From JAXMAR01 sp046350295 (lineage in GTDB: Bacteria; Planctomycetota; Planctomycetia; Gemmatales; Gemmataceae): 64,000 nucleotides of DNA. The notes beneath the pieces were generated by a model, which ran no database searches, had not been told where the DNA came from, and saw only the letters and a program-made list of their open reading frames with translations. Below, piece after piece: positions 49,449-59,252 of the stretch. Each line of letters starts with the position of its first letter. Position 1 is the first letter of the stretch. The translations under genes and the position numbers were made by a program. Location: contig JAXMAR010000002.1 of NCBI GenBank assembly GCA_046350295.1, positions 62,001 through 126,000 on the forward strand, read 5' to 3'.

Positions 49449-50054
49449 TCACCAGGGGCGCGCCCATTCCATCTTGTAGACGATGCCGCGCGCCAGGCGG
49501 TTGATGACGGCCTGCTCCGCGGTCGCGCGTGAGCCGCCCAGTTCGGGGACGAAGTCGGCGGCCGGCTCGACGAGGATGGGCGGGGGCGGTTTGGCGTCCG
49601 GGCCGGGTAGCGGCGCGCCGGGCGGCGGCAGCGGCGCGGAGAGGTAGCCGTAGCAGCCGGGCCTCAGATCGCGCCACGTCAGCTCGACGGCGATGCCGAC
49701 CTCGGCGTCGCGCGTTTCATTTAGCTGGTTGCCGAGGATCACGTTCTTGCGCCAGTTGACGACCTTGCAGATTAGCTCGGTGTCGGCCTTGTCGCGGCAG
49801 GATACCACCTTGAAGGGGGTGTTGGCCTCGATCTCGCGGATGATGGCGCGCGTCAGGTCGAACTCGATGCCGCGGCGGAAGCTGACGTTGCCGCAGATCG
49901 GCACATAAACGGTGCGGATGTTCGGATCGTAGACCGGCTCGGTCGAGTAGCCGAGGATGGTGAAGTTTCCGTTCTGCGTGCAGGCGGGAAGGCTGAGCGC
50001 AAGGGCGCCGGCGGCGAGGAGGAGCAACAGCCGGCTGGGGTGCGTTGTCTTCAT
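49449..50054 (-). CDS. LptE-like lipoprotein
   Basis: 201 residues. Lipoprotein signal MKTTHPSRLLLLLAAGALAL ending in PAC. NFTILGYSTEPVYDPNIRTV and YVPICGNVSFRRGIEFDLTRAI fit the LPS-assembly lipoprotein LptE/RlpB as seen in planctomycetes. The C-terminus has a Pro-rich insert (PLPPPGAPLPGPDAKPPPP). LptE partners LptD at the outer membrane. The gene lies 68 bases after a BamD-like gene in the same direction. Confidence 0.75.
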   Translation of the reverse strand: MKTTHPSRLLLLLAAGALALSLPACTQNGNFTILGYSTEPVYDPNIRTVYVPICGNVSFRRGIEFDLTRAIIREIEANTPFKVVSCRDKADTELICKVVNWRKNVILGNQLNETRDAEVGIAVELTWRDLRPGCYGYLSAPLPPPGAPLPGPDAKPPPPILVEPAADFVPELGGSRATAEQAVINRLARGIVYKMEWARPW

Positions 50055-50122
50055 GCGAGGTCGTTCTCGGGAGGCGGAGCCTCCGGGCAGTGGGGTCCCA
50101 GGCGGAGCCGGGGACCGAGAGA

Positions 50123-51385
50123 TCAACGCGACGGCGCGGCGCCGACTTCGGGCGGCAGGGTTCGCGGCGGCGCGGTCGGCGCCGGCACGGGCGCCGGGCC
50201 ATCGGGCAGGCGCGTCGGCAGGTCGCTCGGGCGCGTCGCCGGCGACGGCAGCGCGGAGGCGGCATCGGCGCCGCGCTCGCGCTCGACCTGGCCGCGCAGG
50301 TCGGTCATGTGCTTCTGCGCCTTCTCGGAGTAGTCGGTGTTCGGATAGCAGCGGCGCACCAGCTCGTAATAGAAGTAAGCGGGGCCGGGGTGGCCGGTGC
50401 GGCGATAGAACTCGGCGATGTTGAAGTCGCGGTCGGCCTGCTGCAGGTTGACGGCGACCAGCTGGCGCTCGATCCAGTCCTGGTCGGTCTTCGCCAGAGT
50501 CGGATAGGCGACGGGAACGACGTCGAGCAGCTTGCGCGTCTCCTGCACCGTGCGGCAGTCGTAGCAGGAGCCGCCGGTGCAGATCTGCTTGCAGATGATG
50601 GCCTGCTTGATGGCCTTGGGCGCCAGCTTGCTGTTGGGATAGTGCTCGTAGAGCTGGGTGAAGAAGTAATCGGCGTCGCGGTACTGCTCGCGGAAGAACT
50701 TCACGGTGGCGAGGTAGAAGCAGGCCTGCTCGCCGTACTGCCCGCCGATGTCGTTGAGGCGGACGTCTTCGAGCGAGATGAGGGCGTGCCCCTCCACGTC
50801 CATGACGGGCATGTCGCGCGTCAGGTGGATCTCGAACTTTTTCGGCATCGTGAACCAGCGGTTGTGCCCTTCCGCCTTCGCCTGCATCTCCTGCCGCGTC
50901 GGCTCCAGCCAGTAATCGGCGATCTGGAACAGACGCGCGATCGAGTCCTGAGCGTGGGCGCCGTTGCGGTAGTTCTTCAGGTGCAGACGGAACGTCGCCG
51001 CGGCTTCGCGGTAGTCCTTCATCTGATACTGGCACTCGGCGCGGTAGTAGAGCGCCTCCTCGGAGACGTTGATCGGCAGCTTCTTCTCTTTCAGGATGTC
51101 GCCGAAGATCGGCTCAGCCTTGGCGTAGTCCTTGTTGAGGAAGTGGCGGTGGGCGGCGTCCATCAACGCCTGTTTTTCGGGGTCGAGAACGCCGTGGTAG
51201 CGCTCGAGGCCGCCGGCGCCGAGGACCATGCTGTCGCCGCCCGTGAGACCCTCGTGCGGGTCCTTCTTTTTTTGCCAGGGGAGGGAGAAGCAGCCGGTCG
51301 AGAGGAGACAGAGCGCGAGCGGCAGCAAGGCGGCCGCGCGGCGTCCCCGTGGCAAGATCGGCACAACCATGGTGGCCTTGGTCAC
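50123..51385 (-). CDS. BamD-like TPR lipoprotein
   Basis: About 420 residues. The N-terminal signal LLPLALCLLSTGC is a lipobox. TPR-like units follow: HFLNKDYAKAEPIFGDIL, EALYYRAECQYQMKDYREAA, and later YRDADYFFTQLYEHYPNS with IAEFYRRTGHPGPAYFYYEL. The Cys-containing CTGGSCYDCRTVQ is unusual. A Pro/Ala-rich tail ends the protein. This resembles the outer membrane assembly factor BamD. GTG 51385 has GGGGAG seven bases upstream; ATG 51370 is the alternative. Confidence 0.72.
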   Translation of the reverse strand: MTKATMVVPILPRGRRAAALLPLALCLLSTGCFSLPWQKKKDPHEGLTGGDSMVLGAGGLERYHGVLDPEKQALMDAAHRHFLNKDYAKAEPIFGDILKEKKLPINVSEEALYYRAECQYQMKDYREAAATFRLHLKNYRNGAHAQDSIARLFQIADYWLEPTRQEMQAKAEGHNRWFTMPKKFEIHLTRDMPVMDVEGHALISLEDVRLNDIGGQYGEQACFYLATVKFFREQYRDADYFFTQLYEHYPNSKLAPKAIKQAIICKQICTGGSCYDCRTVQETRKLLDVVPVAYPTLAKTDQDWIERQLVAVNLQQADRDFNIAEFYRRTGHPGPAYFYYELVRRCYPNTDYSEKAQKHMTDLRGQVERERGADAASALPSPATRPSDLPTRLPDGPAPVPAPTAPPRTLPPEVGAAPSR

Positions 51386-51560
51386 GACCTGACTCCCCAG
51401 TAAGTCGGCGCCGCCCGAGGTCGAAGGACCTCGGCCCGGGCGCGGGCCGCCCCCGCGGCGCACGCCCGCCCATCCGGGAGTACCGGAGGTTTTGCGGGGC
51501 GGACTATACTGCGAAGATCGGGGAAGTCAAGCTCAGTTCAGGGCTTGGCGAACGCGGGCG

Positions 51561-52823
51561 TCACTCGCCTTTCAGCTCGACGCAATAGAGATGACCGTTG
51601 TCGCGCACGTAGAGCCGGCCGTTGGCGAGGGCGGGATGGGCCCAGGTCTTGCCGCACACGTTCGCTCTTGCCAGCTCGCGGTACTCCTTCGGGTTGGGGT
51701 CGAGCAGCACCAGGTCCCCCTTTTCCTCCAGAAGCAGCAGCTTGCCGTCCCCGGTGCGGAGCAGCGAGGCGTGATAGGAGCCGACATTCGGACGGCGCCA
51801 CAGCGACTTGCCGCTCTTGACCTCCACGCAATGGAGCGTGGCCTTGGCGGAGAGGGAAGGCGGTGGGGTGCCGGCGACCAGGAAGACATGGTCCGTGCCG
51901 ACGGCGACCGGCGTCGAGAAGTAGCAGGTGAGGTCCGTCTTCTCCCAGTCCTTGACGACCTTGTCGGCGCCTTCGACGTGCAGGCCGACCGTTCCGCGCG
52001 TGATGGAGCTGGCGATGATCGTGTCGCCGATCTTCACGGGCGTGGTGGAGCTTTCGGCCAGCTTATCCTCGAAGGGCAGGCGCCAGCGAATGGCGCCGTC
52101 TTTGACGGCCACCGCGACCAGGCCGGCGTGGGTCAGGAAGAGCGCCGTTCGCTCGGCCCCGGCGCCGTAGATGATCGGCGAGGCGTAGCTTGCCTTGTCA
52201 TCCAGGCTTTTCCAGATCACCTTGCCGTCCGCCTTGTCGAAGGCGACGATCGAGGCGCCCTTGCCGCCGACGTTCATCAGCAGCTTCTCCTGATCGATGA
52301 GGGGGGAGCAGGAGACGCCGAAGAAGAGGTTCGCCGCCTTGAAGTCCTTGAGCGTGTCGCGCTGCCAGAGGATGGCGCCCTTGTCCTTGGCGTCGAGACA
52401 CGTCAGGATGCCGGTGACGCCGAAGGTGTAGACCTTGCCGGCGTCGTAGGAAGGCGTGGCGCGGGGGCCGTTGCCGAAGATGCTGCTGAACTTGCCGCGC
52501 TTGTAGCTCTTCTGCCAGAGGAGGGCGCCGCCGCCGGCGTCGAAGGCGGACACTTCTTCGGTGTCGCTGCCCGGAGTGCGCGTGTGGAGGAAGACCATCT
52601 TGTCGGCGACGATCGGTCCGCAGTGTCCCTCGCCGACCTTCGCCTTCCACGCGATCTTGAGGCCATCCTTCCAGGGCGCGACTTTCTCGTCCGTGCCGCC
52701 GTCGCGCTTGGGCCCAAGCCATTGCGGCCAATCGGTCGCAGGCAGCGCGGGCGCCGCAAGAAGGCAAACGGCGAGCGTCGCGGCGTAAGCCCGACGTGCA
52801 CAGCGAGCGGGAAGGCTGATCAT
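51561..52823 (-). CDS. PQQ-like beta-propeller protein, exported
   Basis: 420 residues. Signal peptide MISLPARCARRAYAATLAVC with cleavage near PALPATDWPQWLGPKRDG, the usual N-terminus of planctomycete outer-membrane-protein-assembly-BamB-like PQQ propellers. Repeated blades read VSAFDAGGGALLWQKSY, IVAFDKADGKVIWKSL, LHCVEVKSGKSLWRR. No Cys-Cys or catalytic set of true PQQ dehydrogenases is seen, so a structural or binding role is likely. Its ATG overlaps the stop of the YkgJ gene (ATGA). Confidence 0.82.
   Translation of the reverse strand: MISLPARCARRAYAATLAVCLLAAPALPATDWPQWLGPKRDGGTDEKVAPWKDGLKIAWKAKVGEGHCGPIVADKMVFLHTRTPGSDTEEVSAFDAGGGALLWQKSYKRGKFSSIFGNGPRATPSYDAGKVYTFGVTGILTCLDAKDKGAILWQRDTLKDFKAANLFFGVSCSPLIDQEKLLMNVGGKGASIVAFDKADGKVIWKSLDDKASYASPIIYGAGAERTALFLTHAGLVAVAVKDGAIRWRLPFEDKLAESSTTPVKIGDTIIASSITRGTVGLHVEGADKVVKDWEKTDLTCYFSTPVAVGTDHVFLVAGTPPPSLSAKATLHCVEVKSGKSLWRRPNVGSYHASLLRTGDGKLLLLEEKGDLVLLDPNPKEYRELARANVCGKTWAHPALANGRLYVRDNGHLYCVELKGE
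52769..52795 (+). repeat. weak PGGVSPR-type repeat copy
   Basis: GGCGAGCGTCGCGGCGTAAGCCCG shares the GCGAGC and CGGCGTAAGCC blocks of the element but differs between them. It lies in the signal-peptide codons of the PQQ propeller gene. Confidence 0.35.
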
Positions 52824-53236
52824 GCGTCGATCTCCGGTGGCTGGTTCAGGAACACGTGAAGTGGGGCGTATTGCCAGGGGATATTATGCTCGACGGCCAG
52901 GGCCTTCAGCCGCTTCAAACATTTCTCGGTGATTTCGTGGCTGCGCGCCTGGTAGGCCGGATCGCAGTAGTAGACGCGGCAGCCGAGCGGCCGGGGCTCG
53001 CGCGCCGTGCACAGGTTGTCCTTCTGAAAGGGGCAGAAATCGGCCGAGACGGGCGCTTGATAGGAAGGGGCGGCGGCGAGCAGGACGGCGGCTTCGAGAT
53101 TGCTGACGAAGAGCGTGTGGCCGTATTCCTTGAAACGGCAACACCGGCCGCTGGCGACGCAGACGGGCCCGGCGGCGGCGACTTCGCGGTCGGCGTCCTG
53201 GTAGAGCGTCAGGATTTCGAGGCGGAGCGAATTCAT
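52820..53236 (-). CDS. YkgJ-type cysteine-cluster protein
   Basis: 138 residues. Cysteine pattern: VCVASGRCCRFKEYGHTLFV, FCPFQKDNLCTAREPRPLGC and YYCDP. This fits the YkgJ/UPF0153 zinc- or iron-chelating family. It overlaps the start of the PQQ propeller gene and follows a second YkgJ-like gene, so three genes form one transcript. Function unknown; a metal or Fe-S site is inferred from the cysteines. Confidence 0.8.
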   Translation of the reverse strand: MNSLRLEILTLYQDADREVAAAGPVCVASGRCCRFKEYGHTLFVSNLEAAVLLAAAPSYQAPVSADFCPFQKDNLCTAREPRPLGCRVYYCDPAYQARSHEITEKCLKRLKALAVEHNIPWQYAPLHVFLNQPPEIDA

Positions 53237-53273
53237 ATTGTTTAGCCTCGGTTCGCAGAACCGGGCGAGCGGC

Positions 53274-53696
53274 CTACAGGCGGATCACCTTCATCCGGCG
53301 CGTGATCTCCTCGGCGCTGATCAACTCGCCGCGACCGGAGCCAGGGCAGATGCGCTGGGTCCGCTCCCAATCCTCTAGGGTCGCGATGTTGCTTTCCCAG
53401 AACGGCCAGGTCCGGCACTGGCGCGGGCGGACCGGGTAGATCGTGCAGCCCTGGGTCGCGTGCCAGAAGACGCAATCGCCCCGGTTCTTCTCGCGCAGGC
53501 TGCGCTTTTGGGCGATGCGGCGGGTGTAGAGGCTACGCACTTCCTCCGTCGGCTCGTTCAAGAACGTGGCGAGCGCGGCGATCTCCTCATCGTCGACCCA
53601 GACGAAGCCCGGTTCGCCCGTGCAGCACTTGCCGCAGCGCGTACAGTCGAAGCGCAGGCCATCGCGGTACCAGGGCTCGTCGGCCGTCGCGTCCAT
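53274..53696 (-). CDS. YkgJ-type cysteine-cluster protein
   Basis: 140 residues. FDCTRCGKCCTGEPGFVWV, then DCVFWHATQGCTIYPVRPRQCRTWPFW and a final ICPG give the full YkgJ cysteine set. First gene of the three-gene minus-strand unit and divergent from the glycosyltransferase gene 62 bases away. Its resemblance to the next gene is in cysteine spacing rather than overall sequence. Confidence 0.85.
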   Translation of the reverse strand: MDATADEPWYRDGLRFDCTRCGKCCTGEPGFVWVDDEEIAALATFLNEPTEEVRSLYTRRIAQKRSLREKNRGDCVFWHATQGCTIYPVRPRQCRTWPFWESNIATLEDWERTQRICPGSGRGELISAEEITRRMKVIRL

Positions 53697-53758
53697 GAGG
53701 CTATGTTACGTCGGGCGCTCGCATTGGCGAAGAGGGCCCGAGTCGTAGACCAGCGGGC

Positions 53759-54496
53759 ATGCCTATCTCGGTCATCATTCCGGCGTTGAACGAGGCGGAC
53801 CATATCGCCGCCGCGATCGCGGCGCTGCGCCGGCAGGGGGACTGCGAGATCATCGTCGCGGACGGCGGCAGCGTCGATGGGACCTGGGACCTGGCCGAGG
53901 AGGCGGACCTGCGACTGGCGACCGAGAAGGGGCGCGCGGCGCAGATGAACGCCGGGGCGGCGCGGGCGAGCGGCGACATGCTCCTCTTTCTGCACGCCGA
54001 TTGCCGGCTTGCGCCGGGCGCCCTCGGGTCGCTTGCACGTTGTCTCCGCAAGCCCGCCAGCGCCGCCGCCTGCTTTTCCATGCGCGTCGACGCTCCAGGC
54101 CTGGCATATCGAGCGATCGACTGGTGCGCCACGATGCGCGTCCGGTTCAGCGGCGTCATCTATGGCGATCAGGGACTCGGCGTGCGGCGCGACGACTTTG
54201 CGCGTATCGGCGGCTTCCCGCGCGTCCGTTTCATGGAGGACGTGCTCATCAGCGCCCGGTTGAAGAAGCTTGGGAGGATGGTGGTATTGCCGGAGCGGGT
54301 CGCGGTGTCGGCGCGGCGCTGGCGGCAATACGGCGTCGTGCGGCAGACGCTGCGCAACTGGGGATTGACGGCGCTGGCGCTGGCGGGGGTGCACCCGGAT
54401 CGGCTGGCGTCATGGTATCCCGCTACCCGGGAAGCCAGCCGGCAAGTCACGGGCGGCGCGGCAGCGTCCGGCGCAGGAGCTGCGCTTCCTCGGTGA
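53759..54496 (+). CDS. TIGR04283-type glycosyltransferase (GT2)
   Basis: 245 residues. GT-A fold: MPISVIIPALNEADHIAAAI, IIVADGGSVDGTWDLAEEAD, TEKGRAAQMNAGAARASGD, LLFLHADCRL (DxD-like site), then GDQGLGVRRDDFARIGGFP and MEDVLISARLKKLG. This matches the TIGR04283 group named for arsenosugar synthesis. The C-terminal 50 bases overlap the end of the convergent WD40 gene. The acceptor is unproven, and no arsenic gene is adjacent. Confidence 0.85.
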   Translation: MPISVIIPALNEADHIAAAIAALRRQGDCEIIVADGGSVDGTWDLAEEADLRLATEKGRAAQMNAGAARASGDMLLFLHADCRLAPGALGSLARCLRKPASAAACFSMRVDAPGLAYRAIDWCATMRVRFSGVIYGDQGLGVRRDDFARIGGFPRVRFMEDVLISARLKKLGRMVVLPERVAVSARRWRQYGVVRQTLRNWGLTALALAGVHPDRLASWYPATREASRQVTGGAAASGAGAALPR

Positions 54497-55958
54497 TCCA
54501 GTGTTCCGGCAACCCGTCGGCGAGATCTTCGAGTTGGGACCTGGCGGAGGGCGTGGCGATCCAGTGGAGCGCCTCCATGCCGCGCAGCGCTTGCAGGCGC
54601 GACGGGGTCAAGGCTGCGGGGGCCAGGCGCGTCAGCAACCGCTCGACGCGGCGTCGGGCCTCCAGCGGCAAGTCGGGATCCTTGAGGGCGGCGCTGAGCA
54701 GCGGAGCGATCGCGTCCCCCAAGGCGGCCAGATCCGCCTGGGCTTTCTCGCGCATGCTGAAACTCGAGGCGTGCAGTTGGCGAATCAGCTCCGTCGCCTG
54801 TTTCCGCTTGTCCGGAGGCAGATGGGCGGGCCGAATCCGCTTGCGCAGGAAGGCGACCGATGGTTCCGCGTCACCCGCGAGAGCCAGCACGGCGGCGAAG
54901 GCGGCCTGCGCGTCGGTCTGGCTCAGCGCGTCCCACAGCTTGTCACGCTCGGCGTCGCTCAGGGCGCGACCACCCGGCCGCTTGGCCAACGCGGGCCGCA
55001 AGTCCTGGAGCACGATGTTGTCGGCGCGCGCCTGCGCCAGGCGCAGCCCGTCGGCGGAAAAAGCGAACGTGCCGCCCCCTCCGCCTGCGAAGGAAGCAAG
55101 GAGTTGGCCGCTGGCGATGTCCCACAGATGGATGACACCCTCGTCCCGCGCCCGGCCGGCGACGCTGCGGCCGTCGGGGGAGAAGACCACGAGGAAATCC
55201 GCGGGGCCGTGCTGGCCCAGTTCCTTGCGAACCTGGCCCGTGCGGACTTCATAGAGCCGAATCGCTTGACGGCCGCCGGCCCGGAACGGGCGCCCCTCGC
55301 CGGTAGTCGAGACGGCCAATGTCTTGGCGCTCGCGGAGAGAGCCATTGCGCTGAACATGGCGCCGCCGAACGCCCGGATCTCGCGGCCGGTAACGACGTC
55401 GAAGAGCTTGGTGGCGCCATCGTATCCACCGGCGAACAGTTGGCGTCCGTCGGGGGAAAAGGCCGCGGTCCCGAGCCAGAACTCACTGCCGCGCTGAAAA
55501 ACGCGGAGCATTTTGCCGGTAGCGACGTCCCATTGGTGGACGCGGGAATCGGCGCCGCCGGTGACGAGGGAAAGTCCATCCGGCGCGAAGGCGAGCGTGC
55601 CGATGCCGCTTCGCTGCGCCTCCTGCGCCCACTTTTCCTCGCCGCGGGCGACGTGCCAGAGGCGGACCTTGCGATCTTGATGTCCCGAGGCCAGGTAGGC
55701 GCCATCCGCCGAGAAGGCGATGACCGACAGGGGGCTGCCGGGCGTGCGCCACGTTTGCCACGGTTTGGCCTGGTCTTTCTTCCACAAGTGGATCGTGTCT
55801 CCGCCCGCGGAGGCCAGGACATCACCCGAGGGGGAGAACGCCAGCCCGCTAACCGGGGCGCCGTGCTGCAAGGTCGGGGGAGACGCGGCCTTCTCCTGGG
55901 CGCTCAGCAGGCCCGGACCCCACAGGCCGAACAAAAGGATCCGCCCAAGACGGCGCAC
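54447..55958 (-). CDS. exported WD40 beta-propeller protein
   Basis: 503 residues from GTG, with AGGGAGG upstream. Signal peptide-like VRRLGRILLFGLWGPGLLSA followed by QEK. Seven or so WD40 units: APVSGLAFSPSGDVLASAGG, LWHVARGEEKW, VHQWDVATGKMLRVF, KLFDVVTGREIRAF, IHLWDIASGQLLASF. The C-terminal 150 residues are helical (LSDAERDKLWDALSQTDAQA), as seen in planctomycete WD40 proteins that also resemble the kinase-linked propellers. The upstream extension of this frame lacks coding character. Confidence 0.8.
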   Translation of the reverse strand: MRRLGRILLFGLWGPGLLSAQEKAASPPTLQHGAPVSGLAFSPSGDVLASAGGDTIHLWKKDQAKPWQTWRTPGSPLSVIAFSADGAYLASGHQDRKVRLWHVARGEEKWAQEAQRSGIGTLAFAPDGLSLVTGGADSRVHQWDVATGKMLRVFQRGSEFWLGTAAFSPDGRQLFAGGYDGATKLFDVVTGREIRAFGGAMFSAMALSASAKTLAVSTTGEGRPFRAGGRQAIRLYEVRTGQVRKELGQHGPADFLVVFSPDGRSVAGRARDEGVIHLWDIASGQLLASFAGGGGGTFAFSADGLRLAQARADNIVLQDLRPALAKRPGGRALSDAERDKLWDALSQTDAQAAFAAVLALAGDAEPSVAFLRKRIRPAHLPPDKRKQATELIRQLHASSFSMREKAQADLAALGDAIAPLLSAALKDPDLPLEARRRVERLLTRLAPAALTPSRLQALRGMEALHWIATPSARSQLEDLADGLPEHWITEEAQLLRRTLPRRP

Positions 55959-56096
55959 GATGAACCTCCCTCTTTCCGTACACGACGGGGCATGGGCCAC
56001 GGCGGTTCTCCGCAGCGCGGAAAAAGACATCGACGATGTCCCCTTCTTTTCCCGGAGCACGAGCAGTTTTCCTTCGGCGTCCGTGGTCGGCAGTGC

Positions 56097-56102
56097 TACC
56101 AT
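56097..56102 (+). promoter_or_regulatory. -10-like element
   Basis: TACCAT within TGCTACCATAG, 41 bases before the ATG of the PQQ/CXXCH gene. The same GCTACCAT octamer occurs at 6876-6883 upstream of the GlmU-like gene. Confidence 0.3.
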
Positions 56103-56142
56103 AGTCAAAAACTCGCCTCTCCGCATCCCGTCCCGACCCGCC

Positions 56143-59100
56143 ATGAAACCTCGCAAGCTCTTCCTCGTCCTTCCTTTTCTTCTCGTCCCCCTCGCCCTCC
56201 GTTCCAGCGGCGGCGACCGTCCCAAGGCCTTCACGCCCCCGCCCACAACCTTCGAATGCCGTTTTGCCGACGCGCCGGTCAAGATCACCGGCAAGGGGAC
56301 CGACCCGGCGTGGAAGAAAGCGCAGATCATCGACAACTTCTATCTCCCCTGGCTCGGCGCCAAGGCGCGGGCGGCGAAGACGAAGACCGTCGCCCGGTTG
56401 CTCTGGGACCGCGAGTACATCTACTTCTTCGCCGAGATGGAGGACAGCGATCTCTACGCCGACGTGAAAGAGCACGACGGCATGACCTGGGACAACGACG
56501 TCTTCGAGCTCTTCTTCAAGCCCTCCGACAAGCACGCCGGCTACTACGAGTTCCAGGTCAACGCCGCGGGCACGATCCTCGACATGTTCCTGCCCCGGCG
56601 CGGCGCCGGCGGCTACCAGCGCTTCGCCAAGGACGGCAAGTTCCATGTCGAGGCCAAGGTCCACCTGGACGGCACCCTCAACAACTGGACGGACAAGGAC
56701 AAGGGCTGGTCCGTCGAGGGCAGGATACCGTGGACGGACTTCATGCGCAGCGGCGGCCGGCCGGAGCCCGGCGAATCGTGGAAGTTCGCCCTGTGCCGCT
56801 ACGACTACAGCGTCGATTTCGAAGGCCCCGAGCTCTCGACCTGCGCTCCGCTGAAGAGCCTGACGCATCCCGATTTCCATCACCATGAAGACTATGCCAC
56901 GCTCCGCTTTGTAGGCCCCGCGAAGAAAGCCGGCTTGCCGCCCGGCCTCAACGAGCGCATCGCGCTGACCACGTCCAAGGTGGTCGGTTTTCCCGATCCG
57001 CCGCCGCCGTATCGCACCAGGAAGCTTTTCCCCGACCTCAAGCTCGATTTCCCGATCTGTGTCGTCCGCCAACCGGGGAGCGATCTGCTGTTGACCGTGC
57101 ATGCGAATCGGTCGTACGGGCCGACCAAGATCAGCCGTTTCAAGGACGATCCGAAGGTCAACAAGCTCGAGACGCTCTTTGACTTGACCGACACGGCTTA
57201 CGACATCGTGTTCCACCCGAAGTTCGCGGAGAACGGTTACTTCTACGTCGGCAGCAACGGGGCCTCGGATCCCAAGGCCCCGAAAAAGACGCGCGTCACC
57301 CGCTACACCATGGATCGCAAGCCGCCGTATGCCGTCGATCCCAAGTCGAAAACCGTCATCATCGATTGGGACTCGGACGGCCACAACGGCGCCGCCATCG
57401 CCTTCGGGCTCGACGGCATGATGTACGTCACCGCGGGGGACGGCACCAGCGACTCGGACACCAACCTCGTCGGCCAGGACATGTCGACGCTGCTGGCGAA
57501 GGTGCTGCGGATCGATGTCGATCATCCCGACAAAGGCGAGCCGGGCGGCGTGAGCCCCGGAGAAACTACGGCGTCCCCAAGGACAATCCCTTCGTCGACC
57601 TCAAGGGCCGCCCGGGAATCTGGGCCGTCGGTGTCCGCAATCCGTGGCGGATGACGGTCGACGCCAAGACCGGCCATCTCTGGGTGGGCCAGAACGGGCA
57701 GGACCTCTGGGAGCAAGCGTTCCTCGTCAAGAAGGAGACAACTACGGCTGGAGCGTGATGGAAGGCAGCCATCCCTTTTATCTCCACCGGAAGAAGGGCC
57801 CGAACTTCTTCACGCCGCCGACCATCGAGCACCACCACTCCGAGTTCCGCTCCCTCACCGGCGGCGTCGTCTACTACGGCAAGAAGTACCCCGAACTGGA
57901 AGGCGCCTATCTCTACGGAGATTACTCCACCGGCCGCCTCTGGGCCATGAAGCACGACGGGACCAAGCCGCTCTGGCACAAGGAACTGGCCCAGACGCGC
58001 CTGGCGATCACCGGCTTCGGCGTCGACAAGGACGGCGAGATCCTCGTCTGCGACTTCCAGGGGGAAGGCAAAGGCGGCGTCTACACGCTGGAGCCGACGC
58101 CCGATCCCGGCCCATCGACGTTTCCGCGCAAGCTCTCGGAGAGCGGTCTGTTCGAGTCGGTGAAGGGACACGTCATGAAGCCGGCGCTCATGCCCTACTC
58201 GGTCAACGCCGTGCTGTGGTCGGACGGCGCCAACAAGGTGCGCTGGCTCGGCGTCCCCGGAAACGCCAAGGACTTCAAGATCGATTTCCCCGGCTCGCGC
58301 GGCTGGAACTTCCCGGACGAAACCGTCATCGTGAAGTCCTTCTTCATCGAAGACGAAGAGGGGAACGCCGACAGCAAGCGCTGGATCGAGACGCGCTTCC
58401 TGACCCGGCAGGGCGGCGAGTGGTACGGCTACAGCTACGCCTGGAACGACGAGCAGAGCGAGGGCACGCTGATCGAATCGAAAGGCGCCGACCGCGCGTT
58501 CACCATCAAGGTCAAGCCGTCGAAGGAGCACCCGGATGGGAAGAAGACGCTCAACTGGCGCTTCCCGAGCCGGGCCGAGTGCATGGTGTGCCACAGCCGG
58601 GCCGCCAACTGGGTGCTCGGCCTGAACGAGATGCAGTTCAACCACGTGCACGATCACGGCGGCGTGAAGGAGAACCAACTCGCGACGCTCGAGCGTCTCG
58701 GCTTGCTCAAGCCGCAGAACTGGTACGAGCAGGCGAAGACGATGCTGCGCGACGAAGCCAAGGCCAAGGGCTTGAGCGACAAGGAAGCGGACGCGTACGT
58801 GAGCGACATGTGCAAGACACGCGATCAACGGCCGCCGGTCACGGCGTCGGCGCTGTTGCCGAAGAATCCGGAGAAGTACCGCAAGCTGGTCAATCCGCGC
58901 GACAAGACGGCCGACCTGACCGCGCGCGTCCGTTCCTACCTGCACGCCAACTGCTCGATCTGCCACGTCGAGGCTGGTGGTGGTAACGCCATGATCGACC
59001 TGGAGTTCACGACGGCGCTCGAGAAGATGAAGATCATCGACGTCGCGCCGCAGCACCACACGTTCGGCATCAAGGGGGCGAAGCTGATCGCGCCCGGCCG

Positions 59101-59233
59101 GCCGGAGAAATCAGTCCTCCTGCACCGCATCGCCCACCGCACCGAAGGCTTCATGCCGCCGCTGGCGACGCGGGTGGTCGACGACGAGACGGTTCGGCTT
59201 CTGGAGGAGTGGATCCGGTCCCTGAAAAAGTAG
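56143..59233 (+). CDS. PQQ-type sugar dehydrogenase with CBM9-like and CXXCH domains, frameshifted
   Basis: About 1,030 residues. Signal peptide (MKPRKLFLVLPFLLVPLAL). A CBM9/DOMON-like domain (about 35-260; LLWDREYIYFFAEMEDSDLY, WDNDVFELFF) is followed by a glucose/sorbosone dehydrogenase-like propeller (about 300-650; YDIVFHPKFAENGYFYVGS, AGDGTSDSDTNLVGQDMSTL, GVRNPWRMTVDAKTGHLWVG, GDYSTGRLWAM) and a C-terminal domain with ECMVCHSR and NCSICHVE. One C is missing at about 57556 (within a repeat copy) and one G at about 57737. Repair gives DHPDKGEPGGVSPRRNYGVP and VKKGDNYGWS. Oxidation of sugars with electron transfer to heme c is inferred. Confidence 0.85.
57535..57562 (+). repeat. PGGVSPR-type interspersed repeat, copy 5
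   Basis: In-frame copy inside the dehydrogenase gene. With the fifth C found in copies at 16921, 19384 and 20471 restored, it encodes EPGGVSPRR between DHPDKG and NYGVPKDNP, a loop where related enzymes carry only a few residues. Confidence 0.75.
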
Positions 59234-59252
59234 ACGACGTCAGGAGAGCGCC

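Noticed and set aside
53759..54496. Arsenosugar biosynthesis cluster
   Set aside because: The glycosyltransferase fits TIGR04283, but no ArsM or related gene is nearby, so the pathway cannot be claimed.
54501..56888. 795-codon plus-strand open frame
   Set aside because: Antisense to the WD40 gene and then out of frame with the dehydrogenase; no domain signal.
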